A DNA stretch of 64,000 nt from Acidimicrobiales bacterium (GTDB lineage: Bacteria; Actinomycetota; Acidimicrobiia; Acidimicrobiales; Palsa-688): the NCBI GenBank assembly GCA_035533095.1, contig DATLUM010000050.1, forward strand, positions 1 to 64,000. The letters are read 5' to 3'. The notes under the pieces were generated by a model, which was not told the origin of the DNA, did no database searches, and worked only from the letters and a program-made list of their open reading frames with translations. The position numbers and the translations under genes are program-made. Shown here one piece after another: positions 16,756-25,556 of the stretch (positions within the stretch are counted from its first letter, which is position 1; the number at the start of each line of letters is the position of its first letter).

Positions 16756-17031
16756 TCAGCTGGCCGGGACCTGCCATCCCATCGACTTGGCGATCTCCTG
16801 GCAGGTCGGGCACACCGGGTAGCGCTTGGGATCGCGCGAGGGCACCCACACCTTGCCGCACAGGGCCTTGACCGCTGTGCCGTTGACGATGCCCTCGACC
16901 ACGGACGGGCCGGCTGACACGAAGTCGCCTTCTTCGGGCTTCCACCCCTCGAGGACGATGTGAGCCATGCGCTCGTGGTCGCCGTCGAGCGCCGGATCGC
17001 TTCGCACCGGCGTGACCGTAAGATCAGTCAT
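16756..17031 (-). CDS. DUF3039 domain protein
   Basis: A 91-residue protein of a small, actinobacteria-specific family of unknown role. The conserved core runs from HERMAHIVLEGWKPEEGDF to a probable zinc site: a Cys in VKALCGKVWVPSRDPKRYP and a CxxC in VCPTCQEIA. The ATG at 17031 is preferred; the longer frame upstream covers the thiolase start on the other strand. It converges with the reductase gene with only 3 bases between stops. Confidence 0.85.
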   Translation of the reverse strand: MTDLTVTPVRSDPALDGDHERMAHIVLEGWKPEEGDFVSAGPSVVEGIVNGTAVKALCGKVWVPSRDPKRYPVCPTCQEIAKSMGWQVPAS

Positions 17032-17071
17032 CGTCACCCACGATACCGGTGCCGAAGGACAGGAGGGTCCC

Positions 17072-18283
17072 ATGCCAGAAGCAGTCATCGTCGCAACCGC
17101 TCGCAGCCCCATCGGGCGTGCGTTCAAAGGATCACTCGTCAGCCTTCGCCCCGACGACATGGCCGCGCAGATGGTCAAGGCGGTTCTCGCCAAGGTGCCG
17201 CAGCTCGACCCTTCCCACGTCGAAGACCTCCTTCTCGGCAACGCGCAGCTTGCCGGCGAAGCGGGCTACAACATGGCGCGTGTCGTGGCGATCCTCGCCG
17301 GAATGCCATCGGTGCCAGGCACCACCGTCAATCGATACTGCTCTTCTTCCCTCCAGACGATACGCATGGCGGCGCACGCAATCCGCTCCGGTGAGGGTGA
17401 TGTGTTCGTCGCGGCCGGAGTGGAGGCGGTGAGCCGCTTCGGCCAGGGCATGGCAGACGGCATGGCCGACACCCACAACCCGCTGTTCCGTGATGCGGAG
17501 GAGCGCAGCGCCGCGAGGTCGCTTGGCGGCAACGACAGTTGGACTCCCGCTCGGGGTTTGCCGGACATCTACATAGCGATGGGCCAGACAGCCGAGAACG
17601 TGCGCGAGAAGGAAGGCGTGAGCCGCAAGGAGATGGACGAGTTCGCTGCGCTCTCGCAGCAGAGGGCCGTGGCTTCGCAGGAGAACGGCTTCTTCGATCG
17701 CGAGATCAGCCCGCTGACACTCACGGACGGAACGGAAGTGACCAAGGACGACGGACCACGACCTGGCACCACCGTCGAGAAGCTCGCCGAACTCAAGCCG
17801 GCATTCAGGCCGGACGGTGAAGTTACAGCCGGCAACAGCTGCCCACTCAACGATGGCGCGGCAGCGACCATCGTCATGAGCGACACCAGGGCGAGTGAAC
17901 TCGGGATCACGCCTCTTGCTCGTGTCGTCTCGTCGGGTGTCACCGCATTGGATCCGGAGATCATGGGACTCGGCCCAATCGAGGCGTGCCGCCAGGCGTT
18001 GAAGCGCGCCGGCATGACGATTGACGACGTCGACCTCGTTGAGATCAACGAAGCCTTCGCAGCACAAGTGGTGCCGAGCGCGAAGCATCTCGGCATCAGT
18101 TGGGACAAGCTCAACGTGCACGGTGGCGCGATCGCGCTCGGCCATCCGTTCGGCATGACGGGCGCGCGCATCATGACCACTCTGATCAACGGCCTGCAGA
18201 CCGAGAACAAGACGATCGGGCTGGAATCGATGTGCGTCGGCGGCGGTCAGGGCATGGCGATGGTGGTTGAGCGCCTCAGCTGA
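17072..18283 (+). CDS. Acetyl-CoA acetyltransferase (thiolase)
   Basis: A 403-residue thiolase that condenses or cleaves 3-ketoacyl-CoA. Catalytic residues are Cys90 (NRYCSSSLQ), His358 (GGAIALGHPFGMTGAR) and Cys388 (MCVGGGQGMAM), with NEAFAAQ also present. An AGGAGG ribosome site 6 bases upstream decides the ATG at 17072. Its role could be fatty-acid beta-oxidation or acetoacetyl-CoA formation feeding the ethylmalonyl-CoA genes at 36 kb. No other beta-oxidation gene is next to it. Confidence 0.93.
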   Translation: MPEAVIVATARSPIGRAFKGSLVSLRPDDMAAQMVKAVLAKVPQLDPSHVEDLLLGNAQLAGEAGYNMARVVAILAGMPSVPGTTVNRYCSSSLQTIRMAAHAIRSGEGDVFVAAGVEAVSRFGQGMADGMADTHNPLFRDAEERSAARSLGGNDSWTPARGLPDIYIAMGQTAENVREKEGVSRKEMDEFAALSQQRAVASQENGFFDREISPLTLTDGTEVTKDDGPRPGTTVEKLAELKPAFRPDGEVTAGNSCPLNDGAAATIVMSDTRASELGITPLARVVSSGVTALDPEIMGLGPIEACRQALKRAGMTIDDVDLVEINEAFAAQVVPSAKHLGISWDKLNVHGGAIALGHPFGMTGARIMTTLINGLQTENKTIGLESMCVGGGQGMAMVVERLS

Positions 18284-18371
18284 GCTCGCGCGAAACACCT
18301 GATCGCGCCCAATGACGGGCATGTCGCAGGGGTGTCGCCCCCTCCCCGTGGGATCGCTGAACGGGAAAGCC

Positions 18372-18410
18372 TTGCTTGCCCCGGCCGGGATCGCCTAAGG
18401 TGAAATCCCG
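18372..18410 (+). promoter_or_regulatory. Promoter of the first NlpC/P60 gene with flanking inverted repeat
   Basis: TTGCTT (18372-18377), 18 bases, then TAAGGT (18396-18401), with the GTG start 11 bases downstream, so the leader is very short. CGGGAT (18386-18391) and ATCCCG (18405-18410) form a 6-bp inverted repeat centred on the -10 box, a possible operator. Confidence 0.4.
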
Positions 18411-18412
18411 TT

Positions 18413-19492
18413 GTGACTACGTGCACGTGGATTTTCCGCCGGCACGCGGGTCGGGTCTTGGTTGCGACCTCAATGGTTGCTGTCATGACTTCAGGTCTCG
18501 TGGCTCCTCGAGCATCTGCAGATCAGATCTCGAGCCTCAAGGCCAAGGCCGCCGCGATTGCTACTCGTATCAACGCGCTCGGACAGCAGGAGGAAGCGTT
18601 GTCCGAGCAATACGACGCAGCGCAGATGCGCATGCAGTCGTTGCAGGAGCAGGTCAACCTGGCTGCTCAACAGGTCGCAACGGCAGAGGCCAGCGCCAAC
18701 AAGGCTCGCCAGGCGTTGAAGGCCGATGCCCTACAGGCGTACGTCCACGGCGGCAGCGACCCGATGTCCGGCGCCGGCGGCATGAGCTCCGCGAACGACA
18801 GTCTCCTGCGTGCCGAGTACGTCAACAGCCTCGCCGCGAACCAGAACGATGCAATCGACAAGTTCCGGCTCGCGGCCCTGCAGGAGCAGGCGGCCAAGAA
18901 CACACTTCAACAGCAACAGGCTTCAGTGCAATCGCAGCTCGACCAGGTGAGCAGGGACCGCCAGGCCGCCACGCAGACCGCAGCGCAGCTGACCGCTCTC
19001 AAGAACCAGGTGACCGGTCAGATCGCAACGCTCGTCGCTGCAGCGCAGAAGGCCGCAGCAGAGAAAGCGCGCCAAGAGGCGTTGGCCCGAGAGGCCGCAG
19101 CAGCACGGCTGGTGAGCATGCCCTCCACCAACGTGCCACCGGTCGGTCATGGTGCGTCGGGTGCTGTCGCCGCGGCGGAGAGCCGCGTCGGGGACTGGTA
19201 CCAGTGGGGAGCTGCCGGGCCCAACACGTTCGACTGCTCCGGCCTCGTCATGTGGGCATATGCGCAGGTAGGTATCTCCCTGCCGCATTACAGCGGAGCA
19301 CAGTACTCCGACACGACTCACATCCCGATGTCGGCGTTGCAGCCGGGCGATCTCGTGTTCCCTTCCAATCCCGGTGAGCACGTGGCGATGTACGTCGGGA
19401 ACGGCGAGATAGTCGAAGCTCCCTACACGGGCGCTCAGGTGCACATCGTGCCCATGAGCTCGTGGTTCGTGCTCGCCAGCCGCGTCGCCTGA
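18413..19492 (+). CDS. Secreted NlpC/P60 peptidoglycan endopeptidase with coiled coil
   Basis: A 359-residue exported cell-wall hydrolase of RipA type. It has a signal peptide (basic FRRHAGR, then a hydrophobic core ending near APRASA), a long Ala/Gln-rich coiled coil from about residue 40 to 225, and a C-terminal NlpC/P60 domain with Cys275 in NTFDCSGLVMW and His323 in GEHVAMYVG. The coiled coil probably keeps the enzyme inactive until FtsX-like or other partners act on it, as for RipA and PcsB. A similar but longer protein is encoded at 45 kb. Confidence 0.92.
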   Translation: MTTCTWIFRRHAGRVLVATSMVAVMTSGLVAPRASADQISSLKAKAAAIATRINALGQQEEALSEQYDAAQMRMQSLQEQVNLAAQQVATAEASANKARQALKADALQAYVHGGSDPMSGAGGMSSANDSLLRAEYVNSLAANQNDAIDKFRLAALQEQAAKNTLQQQQASVQSQLDQVSRDRQAATQTAAQLTALKNQVTGQIATLVAAAQKAAAEKARQEALAREAAAARLVSMPSTNVPPVGHGASGAVAAAESRVGDWYQWGAAGPNTFDCSGLVMWAYAQVGISLPHYSGAQYSDTTHIPMSALQPGDLVFPSNPGEHVAMYVGNGEIVEAPYTGAQVHIVPMSSWFVLASRVA

Positions 19493-19588
19493 TCTTCCCC
19501 CGCAGGTACTCCCCTCCTCGGTCGAGGCCGGCCTGCAGATCCCTGCGGAGGGGAGCCCCATCCGTCCAGCCGGTAGCCTTGGCGCGGC

Positions 19589-20248
19589 ATGAGAGTCGAG
19601 CGCTGCTTCGCCTTCGTGGACCTGAGCGGGTTCACCGCGTTCACAGAGCACTACGGTGACGAGCAGACCGTAGTGGTGCTCGCGAGCTTCCGGACAAGGG
19701 TGAGGGAGGTCGCTGCACGGCGCGGTGTCCGGGTGACCAAATGGCTGGGCGACGGCGCGATGTTGAGTTCAGGTGACACCTCCGCCGTGGTGGCGATGGT
19801 CCTCGAGTTGGCCGCGCTGGTTCCGGGAGAGGTGCCTCTGGAGATCCGCGCCGGGGTGGCCCAGGGGGCGGTGATCATGTTCGAGGGTGACGACTACATC
19901 GGCAGGGCCACGAACGTCGCCTCGCGGCTCTGCGACGCGGCCGCCCCGGGCCAGGTCCTGGCCACGCGGGAGGTGTCCAGCCGGGCCCCGCGATGGGTCT
20001 CGGCGAGCGAGGCGCACCAGTACCCGGCCAACGGGTTCGACCGACCCTTGGAAGCCAACCTGCTGAGCATCGGCAGAGACGCCCAGATGGTCAAGGATCC
20101 CTGCTGCGGGCTCGAGCTCCCGGCGATAGCGGGGCTCGATACCCGGTTCGGTCCCGACAACAGCGTCCTGAGGTTCTGCTCCACCGCATGCGCGCTCTCC
20201 TGGGAGCAGAGCCAGAAGAGCCCCCCGGCCCTCGCACCGCTGGTCTGA
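19589..20248 (+). CDS. Class III nucleotide cyclase domain fused to a YHS-like metal domain
   Basis: A soluble 219-residue protein. Residues 1 to about 160 are a class III adenylate/guanylate cyclase domain with both metal aspartates (FVDLSGFTAF and KWLGDGAM) and the Asn/Arg pair of the active site (IGRATNVASRL), so it may be active. Residues 168-207 look like a YHS domain: DPCCGLELP (Cys172, Cys173) and FCSTACALSW (Cys197, Cys201), a fold that often binds a metal. No membrane or HAMP segment is present, so the YHS part is the likely sensor. The paaX-like gene starts 14 bases downstream. Confidence 0.75.
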   Translation: MRVERCFAFVDLSGFTAFTEHYGDEQTVVVLASFRTRVREVAARRGVRVTKWLGDGAMLSSGDTSAVVAMVLELAALVPGEVPLEIRAGVAQGAVIMFEGDDYIGRATNVASRLCDAAAPGQVLATREVSSRAPRWVSASEAHQYPANGFDRPLEANLLSIGRDAQMVKDPCCGLELPAIAGLDTRFGPDNSVLRFCSTACALSWEQSQKSPPALAPLV

Positions 20249-20261
20249 GCCAGCGCCGCAA

Positions 20262-21020
20262 ATGCAAGCAGCTGACGACGCCCTCGGCCTGCGGCCCCTG
20301 ACCGCCCGGTCGGTCATCCTCTCGGTTCTGCTCGGGACGCACCCGCCGGACCTGCCGGTCCGGACCCTCGTGCGTACGGCCGAGCTGTTCGGGATCACCG
20401 AGGGGACGACCAGGGTCGCGTTGTCTCGTCTGTGCGCGGACGGGGACGTCGTTGCCGAGGACCGGGGATACCGCCTGACGGCCCGCCTGCTCGCCCGTCA
20501 GCGGCGCCAGGACGAAGGCCATCATCCCGAGACCCACGAATGGGATGGGCTCTGGGAGATCGCTATCGCGGCACCCAGTTTGCGGTCGGCCGCAGAGAGG
20601 ATGGCCCTCGGCAACGAACTCGGTGCGCTGCGCCTCGCCGAGCTGCGCCAAGGGGTCTGGATGCGGCCGGCGAACCTCGAGCGGGAGTGGCCACAGGAAC
20701 TCGACGGTCGTGCCATGAGGTTCACCGGCTCCGCGATGTTCGCGGAGCCCTCCGCGGCCGAGCTCGCGGTCTCGTTGTGGGATCTGGAGGGTTGGTCCCG
20801 GCGTGCCAACGAGCTCTTGAGCGCCTTACGCGGAAGCAGCGACCGAGCCCACCGGTTCATGGTCGCGACCGCAATGGTCAGGCATTTCGCGGACGATCCC
20901 GTGCTGCCCGAGGAACTTCTGCCCAACGACTGGCCGGGAGAGGATCTTCGCCGGGCGTACGCGGACTACGAAGTCGAGCTGAGCGAGATGCTGCGGCGCG
21001 AACGTTCCCGCCACTCCTGA
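20262..21020 (+). CDS. PaaX family transcriptional regulator
   Basis: A 252-residue regulator. The N-terminal winged helix is seen in PVRTLVRTAELFGITEGTTRVALSRLCADGDVV (about residues 27-62), followed by GYRLTARLLARQ and the PaaX central and C-terminal domains (WDGLWEIAIAAP, a Trp-rich middle, and a C-terminal helical part). PaaX repressors bind aryl- or acyl-CoA ligands such as phenylacetyl-CoA. No paa genes are near. Its close spacing to the cyclase gene suggests joint transcription. Confidence 0.85.
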   Translation: MQAADDALGLRPLTARSVILSVLLGTHPPDLPVRTLVRTAELFGITEGTTRVALSRLCADGDVVAEDRGYRLTARLLARQRRQDEGHHPETHEWDGLWEIAIAAPSLRSAAERMALGNELGALRLAELRQGVWMRPANLEREWPQELDGRAMRFTGSAMFAEPSAAELAVSLWDLEGWSRRANELLSALRGSSDRAHRFMVATAMVRHFADDPVLPEELLPNDWPGEDLRRAYADYEVELSEMLRRERSRHS

Positions 21021-21040
21021 CAGGCATCGCCGCCTTCGAA

Positions 21041-21050
21041 CCTCTTCAGT
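21041..21050. repeat. Stop-codon palindromic element, copy 3 (half site)
   Basis: On the minus strand TGAAGAGGTTCG begins with the stop codon of the 21046-21675 gene. It lies between two convergent genes. Confidence 0.45.
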
Positions 21051-21675
21051 CGGGATCGAACCGCAGCGTCGCCTTGAATTCCGCTTCGCCCGGCTCCACC
21101 ACCACTTGCGCGCCACCCTCTGCAGCACGCGCCTTCATCGCATCGAGGTGGGGAGAAACGCCGGCCGCGCCCGGTGTTGGAGACGAGCCCCAGACGACCA
21201 CGCAGCCGTGGATCAGGACCTTCATCTCGTCGGCGTCACGCGCGGCGGCGCGGAGGAACTCCGCGGCCATCGCCACGCGGAACCCTGTCAATCCCTCCTG
21301 GACGGCACCGAGCTCCAGCGTGCTCGGAGTGCCCACGATCTCTCGTATGAGCTCCAGCTCCACGGCGAGGGCGGAACCCAGGGTTCCGTCCCACTCGGCC
21401 GGAAGCGGCACGGTTGGGCCCGCCAGCTCGCTCCATTCACGTTCCAGCCGGATCCGCTCCGCCACCTCGATACCACTGCGGTTGCATGCCAGCTGCCGCT
21501 CCAACGCTGCCGTTGCAGCGCCGGCGTCTTCGAGTCGACCCGCGAGCGCCGAGTGAGAACGTTCGAGATCCGCAATCCGTGCCCGAGAGCTCCGCCGCTG
21601 CCGCGCCTGTACGGACACCATGCCGGCGAGCCCGATGACAAGCACCGCCGACAGTGCAGCAAGGGCGACAGTCAT
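21046..21675 (-). CDS. Membrane-anchored coiled-coil protein of unknown function
   Basis: A 209-residue protein that I do not recognise. Residues 1-22 form one transmembrane segment (TVALAALSAVLVIGLAGMV), followed by a basic stretch (QARQRRSSRAR) that places the rest in the cytoplasm. Residues 30-75 look like a coiled coil, and the remainder is a soluble alpha/beta domain with VLIHGCVVVWGSSPTP and a VVVEPGEAEFKATLRF ending. It starts 17 bases after the MFS gene stop and is probably in the same transcript. Confidence 0.6.
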   Translation of the reverse strand: MTVALAALSAVLVIGLAGMVSVQARQRRSSRARIADLERSHSALAGRLEDAGAATAALERQLACNRSGIEVAERIRLEREWSELAGPTVPLPAEWDGTLGSALAVELELIREIVGTPSTLELGAVQEGLTGFRVAMAAEFLRAAARDADEMKVLIHGCVVVWGSSPTPGAAGVSPHLDAMKARAAEGGAQVVVEPGEAEFKATLRFDPD

Positions 21676-21691
21676 GGCGGGTGCTCGGGCC

Positions 21692-23116
21692 TCAACCCGC
21701 GGGTTCGGCGGCGGCCGTGACCTCGGACAAGCCGATCACTCCGTTCATCCCGATTGTCGAAGGGCTCGATCTGAGCGGGCGTATGAGCATCGTCGCGGCC
21801 ACCGCCAGCAACGTCACCACCGCCCCCGCGACGTAGGCCTCCTGGAAGGATCCGACCACCCCGGACACGTGCTCTCGCGAGGTCTGGACGGTCTCCATCA
21901 GCTGGATGCCGGCGACCACCCCGACCTGGTTGGCCACCTGCAGGCCCGCGCTCGCGGAGCCCATGCGGCGTACGTCGGCCGCGTTGGCGACCATGGCCGA
22001 GATCGGCGGCATGGATATCCCGCTGGCAAGGCCCGAGGCGCCAAGGGCGACGATGATGACGAGCACCGACGACCCCGGGCGCAACAGAGCGAACACGACC
22101 ATCGAGGCGATCATGAGCGCTGTCCCGGTGAGCACCGCGGGGCGCTCGCCGGTCCTGACCGCAAGGTAGCCGGCGGCCGGGGCGCTCAGTGCGAACAGGA
22201 GAGGCCTGGCGATCTGCAGCAAGCCGGCGGACCCGATGCTGTAGTGCAGCCCTCGCTCCAGGAACAACGGGGTCAGGAAGAACCCACCCATGTATGCGAA
22301 GTTCATGGCGAACCCGGCGACGCACGGCAGCGTGAAGTTCCGCCGGGACAACCATTCGAGCGGGAAGATCGGCGACGTTCGGCGACGCTCGACCAGCCCG
22401 AACACGGCCAGTGCGATGACCGAGGCGCCGGCGGACCCGAGCACCTGGGGTCGGGTCCATCCGCGGCCTCCCTCGTTGAGCGCGAGCAGCAGCGAGCCGA
22501 CGCCGACCGCCAGGAGCAAGGCTCCAGCGATGTCGAGGTCCTCCCCTTCCGCGCGATCCGTATCGGGCAGTCCCCTCAAGTTCGCCACGAGCGCGACGAC
22601 GATGAGGGGGACCTGGGCGATGAAGATCCACCTCCAACCGAAGTACTGCACCACCGGGCCACCGATCGCGACGCCTATGACCGGGCCACCGGCTCCGACG
22701 AGCGACCACCAGCCGAGAACCTTGGTCCGTTCAGCAGGACCGAACACCCGGAACAGCAACGACCACGACGACGCTGTCAAGCACGCACCTCCGATGCCCG
22801 AGAACAGGCGCGCTGCTATGAGGGAGGTGCCGTTCCACGCGACGGCTGTGAGGGCTGCGCAGATAAGGGACCCCACCAGGCCGAAGAGATAAAGGCGCCT
22901 GTGGCCGCGGAGGTCGCCCAGCTTCCCGAGCAACGGTGCAGACACGCCGACGACGAGCAGAGGGCCGGTGATCGACCACGTGAGCGTGCTCTGCGTCGTG
23001 TGGAGGTTCCGCGCGATGTCTACCAGCGCGACGTTGAAGATCGTGAAGGTGATGTTCGTCGAGAGCAGGCCGAACAGCACGGTGGTCAGCAGCCACCAGC
23101 GCGAACGCTCCTGCAT
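21692..23116 (-). CDS. MFS transporter, DHA2-like drug/metabolite exporter
   Basis: A 474-residue integral membrane protein with about 14 hydrophobic segments. It carries the MFS loop GKLGDLRGHRRLYLFG between helices 2 and 3 and the antiporter motif C-like GWWSLVGAGGPVIGVAIGGP in helix 5. The DHA2 family exports drugs, dyes or metabolites with proton antiport. Substrate unknown. The gene starts 4 bases after the sufC stop on the same strand, so it is a downstream passenger of the second SUF operon or read from an internal promoter. Confidence 0.88.
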   Translation of the reverse strand: MQERSRWWLLTTVLFGLLSTNITFTIFNVALVDIARNLHTTQSTLTWSITGPLLVVGVSAPLLGKLGDLRGHRRLYLFGLVGSLICAALTAVAWNGTSLIAARLFSGIGGACLTASSWSLLFRVFGPAERTKVLGWWSLVGAGGPVIGVAIGGPVVQYFGWRWIFIAQVPLIVVALVANLRGLPDTDRAEGEDLDIAGALLLAVGVGSLLLALNEGGRGWTRPQVLGSAGASVIALAVFGLVERRRTSPIFPLEWLSRRNFTLPCVAGFAMNFAYMGGFFLTPLFLERGLHYSIGSAGLLQIARPLLFALSAPAAGYLAVRTGERPAVLTGTALMIASMVVFALLRPGSSVLVIIVALGASGLASGISMPPISAMVANAADVRRMGSASAGLQVANQVGVVAGIQLMETVQTSREHVSGVVGSFQEAYVAGAVVTLLAVAATMLIRPLRSSPSTIGMNGVIGLSEVTAAAEPAG

Positions 23117-23120
23117 CGTG

Positions 23121-23924
23121 TCAGGCGAGAGGATCGGCGAAGGGGTCGGGATGGACAGCGGCAGGCTGCTTCACCGAGTCGGACTCTTCCTCCGCCCAAT
23201 ACGCGTAGCCAGTCCTCTCGAGCTCGTCTGCGAGCTCCGGCCCTCCACTGGCGACGATCCGCCCCCGTGACAGAACGTGGGTATGGTCCGTTCGCAGTTC
23301 CTGCAGCAGCCTGGTGTAGTGGGTGATCGCCAGCACCCCGAGCCCGATTTCCGTGGTCGCCGCCTCGACCCTGCGCGCGACAGCTCGCAGCGCGTCGACG
23401 TCGAGTCCGGAGTCGATCTCGTCCAGCACGGCGATCCTGGGACGTAGGACGGCCAGCTGGACGGTCTCGTTGCGCTTCCGCTCGCCGCCGGAGAGGTCGA
23501 CGTTGAGGGGCCTGTCCAGGAACCTCTCGTCGAAACCCAGGCGCCGGGCTTCGGAGCGGAGCAGGTCTGTCACGTCGGCGGTATCTCTTTTTCCGGCGGA
23601 GAAAGATTCCGCCATGACGTCGTGCAGGCTCACGCCGGGAACTTCGATCGGGTACTGCATGGCCAAGAACAGACCTGCCTGCGCCCGCTCCCAAACCGGG
23701 AGCCCGAGCAGGTCGACGCCGTCGAGGGTGACGCTTCCGCCTGTCACCGAGTAGCCCGGACGCCCCATGAGGACGTGCGACAGGGTGCTCTTGCCCGACC
23801 CGTTCGGGCCCATGACTGCGTGGACCTCGCCTGAACGGACCGTCAGGTTGATTCCCTTGAGTATCTCCCTGCCTGCTACCCCGGCGCGCAGGTCCCGGAT
23901 GACGAGCTCGCTGCTGCCCCTCAT
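23121..23924 (-). CDS. sufC: Fe-S cluster assembly ATPase SufC, copy 2
   Basis: A 267-residue ABC ATPase, last SUF gene of the sufB operon. Motifs are Walker A GPNGSGKST, signature LSGGERKRNE, Walker B IAVLDEIDSGLD and switch His in LAITHYTRLL. The Walker B DEIDSGLD is the standard SufC form. The ATG overlaps the Rieske gene stop as ATGA. A C-terminal tail of about 20 residues (ESDSVKQPAAVHPDPFADPL) is longer than usual. Being with sufB and sufD, this copy is the likelier partner of the SufBD scaffold. Confidence 0.94.
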   Translation of the reverse strand: MRGSSELVIRDLRAGVAGREILKGINLTVRSGEVHAVMGPNGSGKSTLSHVLMGRPGYSVTGGSVTLDGVDLLGLPVWERAQAGLFLAMQYPIEVPGVSLHDVMAESFSAGKRDTADVTDLLRSEARRLGFDERFLDRPLNVDLSGGERKRNETVQLAVLRPRIAVLDEIDSGLDVDALRAVARRVEAATTEIGLGVLAITHYTRLLQELRTDHTHVLSRGRIVASGGPELADELERTGYAYWAEEESDSVKQPAAVHPDPFADPLA

Positions 23925-24235
23925 CTCTCGTACACCACCACATCCGTCCCTTCGACACGGGCTTCGTAGACACGAACGGGCTGCGTAGCGGGGAGGCATA
24001 GCGGATGGCCGTCCAGCAACGAGAACGTGCTCCCGTGCTTCCAGCACTCCACCGTGCACTCGTCGGCGTCGACGTCGCCCTCGGACAGCGGCACGTTCGC
24101 ATGGCTGCACCGGTCGCTCAGCGCGTAGAAGCTGCCACCGATCCTCACCACGCAGATGCCGTCGGGGCCGCCTTCCAGACGAATAGCTGTTCCGTCCTCG
24201 ATCTTCTCCGCCTCGGCGCGCGCTACCTCAGCCAT
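23921..24235 (-). CDS. Rieske-type 2Fe-2S ferredoxin of the SUF operon
   Basis: A 104-residue soluble Rieske protein. The cluster ligands are Cys43 and His45 (DRCSHAN) and Cys64 and His67 (VECWKHGS). Similar non-heme Rieske ferredoxins sit between sufD and sufC in many actinobacterial SUF operons; they are thought to supply electrons or take part in assembly, but the role is not settled. It overlaps sufD by 8 bases and sufC by 4, so its synthesis is tightly coupled to theirs. Confidence 0.92.
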   Translation of the reverse strand: MAEVARAEAEKIEDGTAIRLEGGPDGICVVRIGGSFYALSDRCSHANVPLSEGDVDADECTVECWKHGSTFSLLDGHPLCLPATQPVRVYEARVEGTDVVVYER

Positions 24236-25550
24236 TTCCCACCGCCTCCGCTCTTGATTGCTCGACGTTGCCGAGCTTCGCGGCGAGCATTCCCCGCAGC
24301 GGCTTCGCCAGTTGCCTGACCGGCAATTGCTCGAGCAGCTCGTCCATGAACCCGAGTGCGATCAGCCGGTCCGCGACCCGCGGCGGCACACCTCGGCTCT
24401 CGAGGTAGAACCGCTGATCGTCGGCGATCGGACCGACGGCGGATGCGTGGCTGCAGCGGACGTCGTTGTCCTCGATCTCGAGGTTCGGGACCGAGTCCGC
24501 GTGCGCACCTTCGTGCAGGACGAGGTTGCGGTTGGTCTGCATCGCATTTGTCCCGGCGGCGCCCTTGTCCACTCGGATCAGGCCGCTGTACACCGAGTGC
24601 GAGTTGTCGGAGACGACCCCCTTGTAGAGCAGCTCCGACTGGGTCTTCGCTGCGGCGTGGTGCTGCACCGTGCGGAAGTCGTGCATCTGAGACCCGGAAC
24701 CGAAGTACAAGGCGAGCAACCGCCCGTTCGCCCCTGGCGCGACGAGCGAAGACTCCGTCCGCAGCCTTGCGTATTCGCCTCCGAGGGTCACGGCTGCCGA
24801 CACGAACGTCGCGTCTCGGCCGACCGTGCTCGACTGCGAGGCGATCTCCCACGCCGTGCCGTCGAGAAGCTGGACCTGCGTGTACGTCAGGCGCCCTGCG
24901 TCCGAGACATCCAGACGCGCCACCGGTGCAACGAAAGCGCCGTGGCCGCCCTCGAGGATCTCGATCACGTTGAGCTCGGCCAGGCGGGCCACCTCTACGC
25001 TGATGCGAGGGAACACCGCCCTGGGGCCGTCACCGACGTGGTGCACGACCACGACGGTGCCCGCCGCCGAACTCGCCGGCGCCTTCAGCTGCAGCCAGCT
25101 TGATGCGAACGCGCGGTTGAGGGTGGCGTAGGGGTCCGGATCCTGCCCGGCAAGGGTAGCCGGCGGTGTCTCGCCGTCAGCGAGGTCCGATATCTCGACA
25201 GTTGCCTCTCCGGCGACGGAGGCCAACCTGCCGTCCACCGTGCGGACCAGGGTCGCTTCGGCGCCGGCAGCGCCCACCAGCTCCGCTAGCAGCCCGCCCA
25301 GATCAGGTGCGGGTGCCCCATCCGTAGCGGGCATGTATCTGCCCAGGTCCAGATCGGCGATGCGGCTGTAGCGCCACTCCTCGAGCGCGTCCGTCGGCAT
25401 ATCGGCGCCGGCGAACGCCTCGACCGCTGACTGCCGCCCGGCACGCAACCATGCCGGACCTCCGAGCGCGGTGGCAGATTCGACGGTGAAAGCGGACAGA
25501 GCAACTCCCTGGGGACCCGGGTGTGGAACGCCGGCCGGGGCCGGCGACAC
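24228..25550 (-). CDS. sufD: Fe-S cluster assembly protein SufD
   Basis: A 440-residue beta-helix scaffold subunit that pairs with SufB. The conserved C-terminal core is visible: GVVSDNSHSVYSGLIRVDKGA, QTNRNLVLHEGAHADSVPNLEI, and RCSHASAVGPIADDQRFYLESRG with the cluster-relevant His. The GTG start is 6 bases after the stop of the preceding membrane-protein gene. The first 20 residues are Pro/Ala-rich and their DNA holds a GCCGGCC-GGCCGGC palindrome, so a slightly later start cannot be excluded. Confidence 0.93.
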   Translation of the reverse strand: MSPAPAGVPHPGPQGVALSAFTVESATALGGPAWLRAGRQSAVEAFAGADMPTDALEEWRYSRIADLDLGRYMPATDGAPAPDLGGLLAELVGAAGAEATLVRTVDGRLASVAGEATVEISDLADGETPPATLAGQDPDPYATLNRAFASSWLQLKAPASSAAGTVVVVHHVGDGPRAVFPRISVEVARLAELNVIEILEGGHGAFVAPVARLDVSDAGRLTYTQVQLLDGTAWEIASQSSTVGRDATFVSAAVTLGGEYARLRTESSLVAPGANGRLLALYFGSGSQMHDFRTVQHHAAAKTQSELLYKGVVSDNSHSVYSGLIRVDKGAAGTNAMQTNRNLVLHEGAHADSVPNLEIEDNDVRCSHASAVGPIADDQRFYLESRGVPPRVADRLIALGFMDELLEQLPVRQLAKPLRGMLAAKLGNVEQSRAEAVGNG

Positions 25551-25556
25551 ACCAGT

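Noticed and set aside
18284-18412. c-di-AMP (ydaO-type) riboswitch ahead of the NlpC/P60 gene
   Set aside because: Such riboswitches do precede actinobacterial cell-wall hydrolases, but the conserved joining segments are missing and a promoter sits 11 bases before the start.
21620-23326. 568-codon open frame opposite the MFS gene
   Set aside because: Low-complexity, strongly polar translation opposite a 14-helix transporter, so an antisense artefact.
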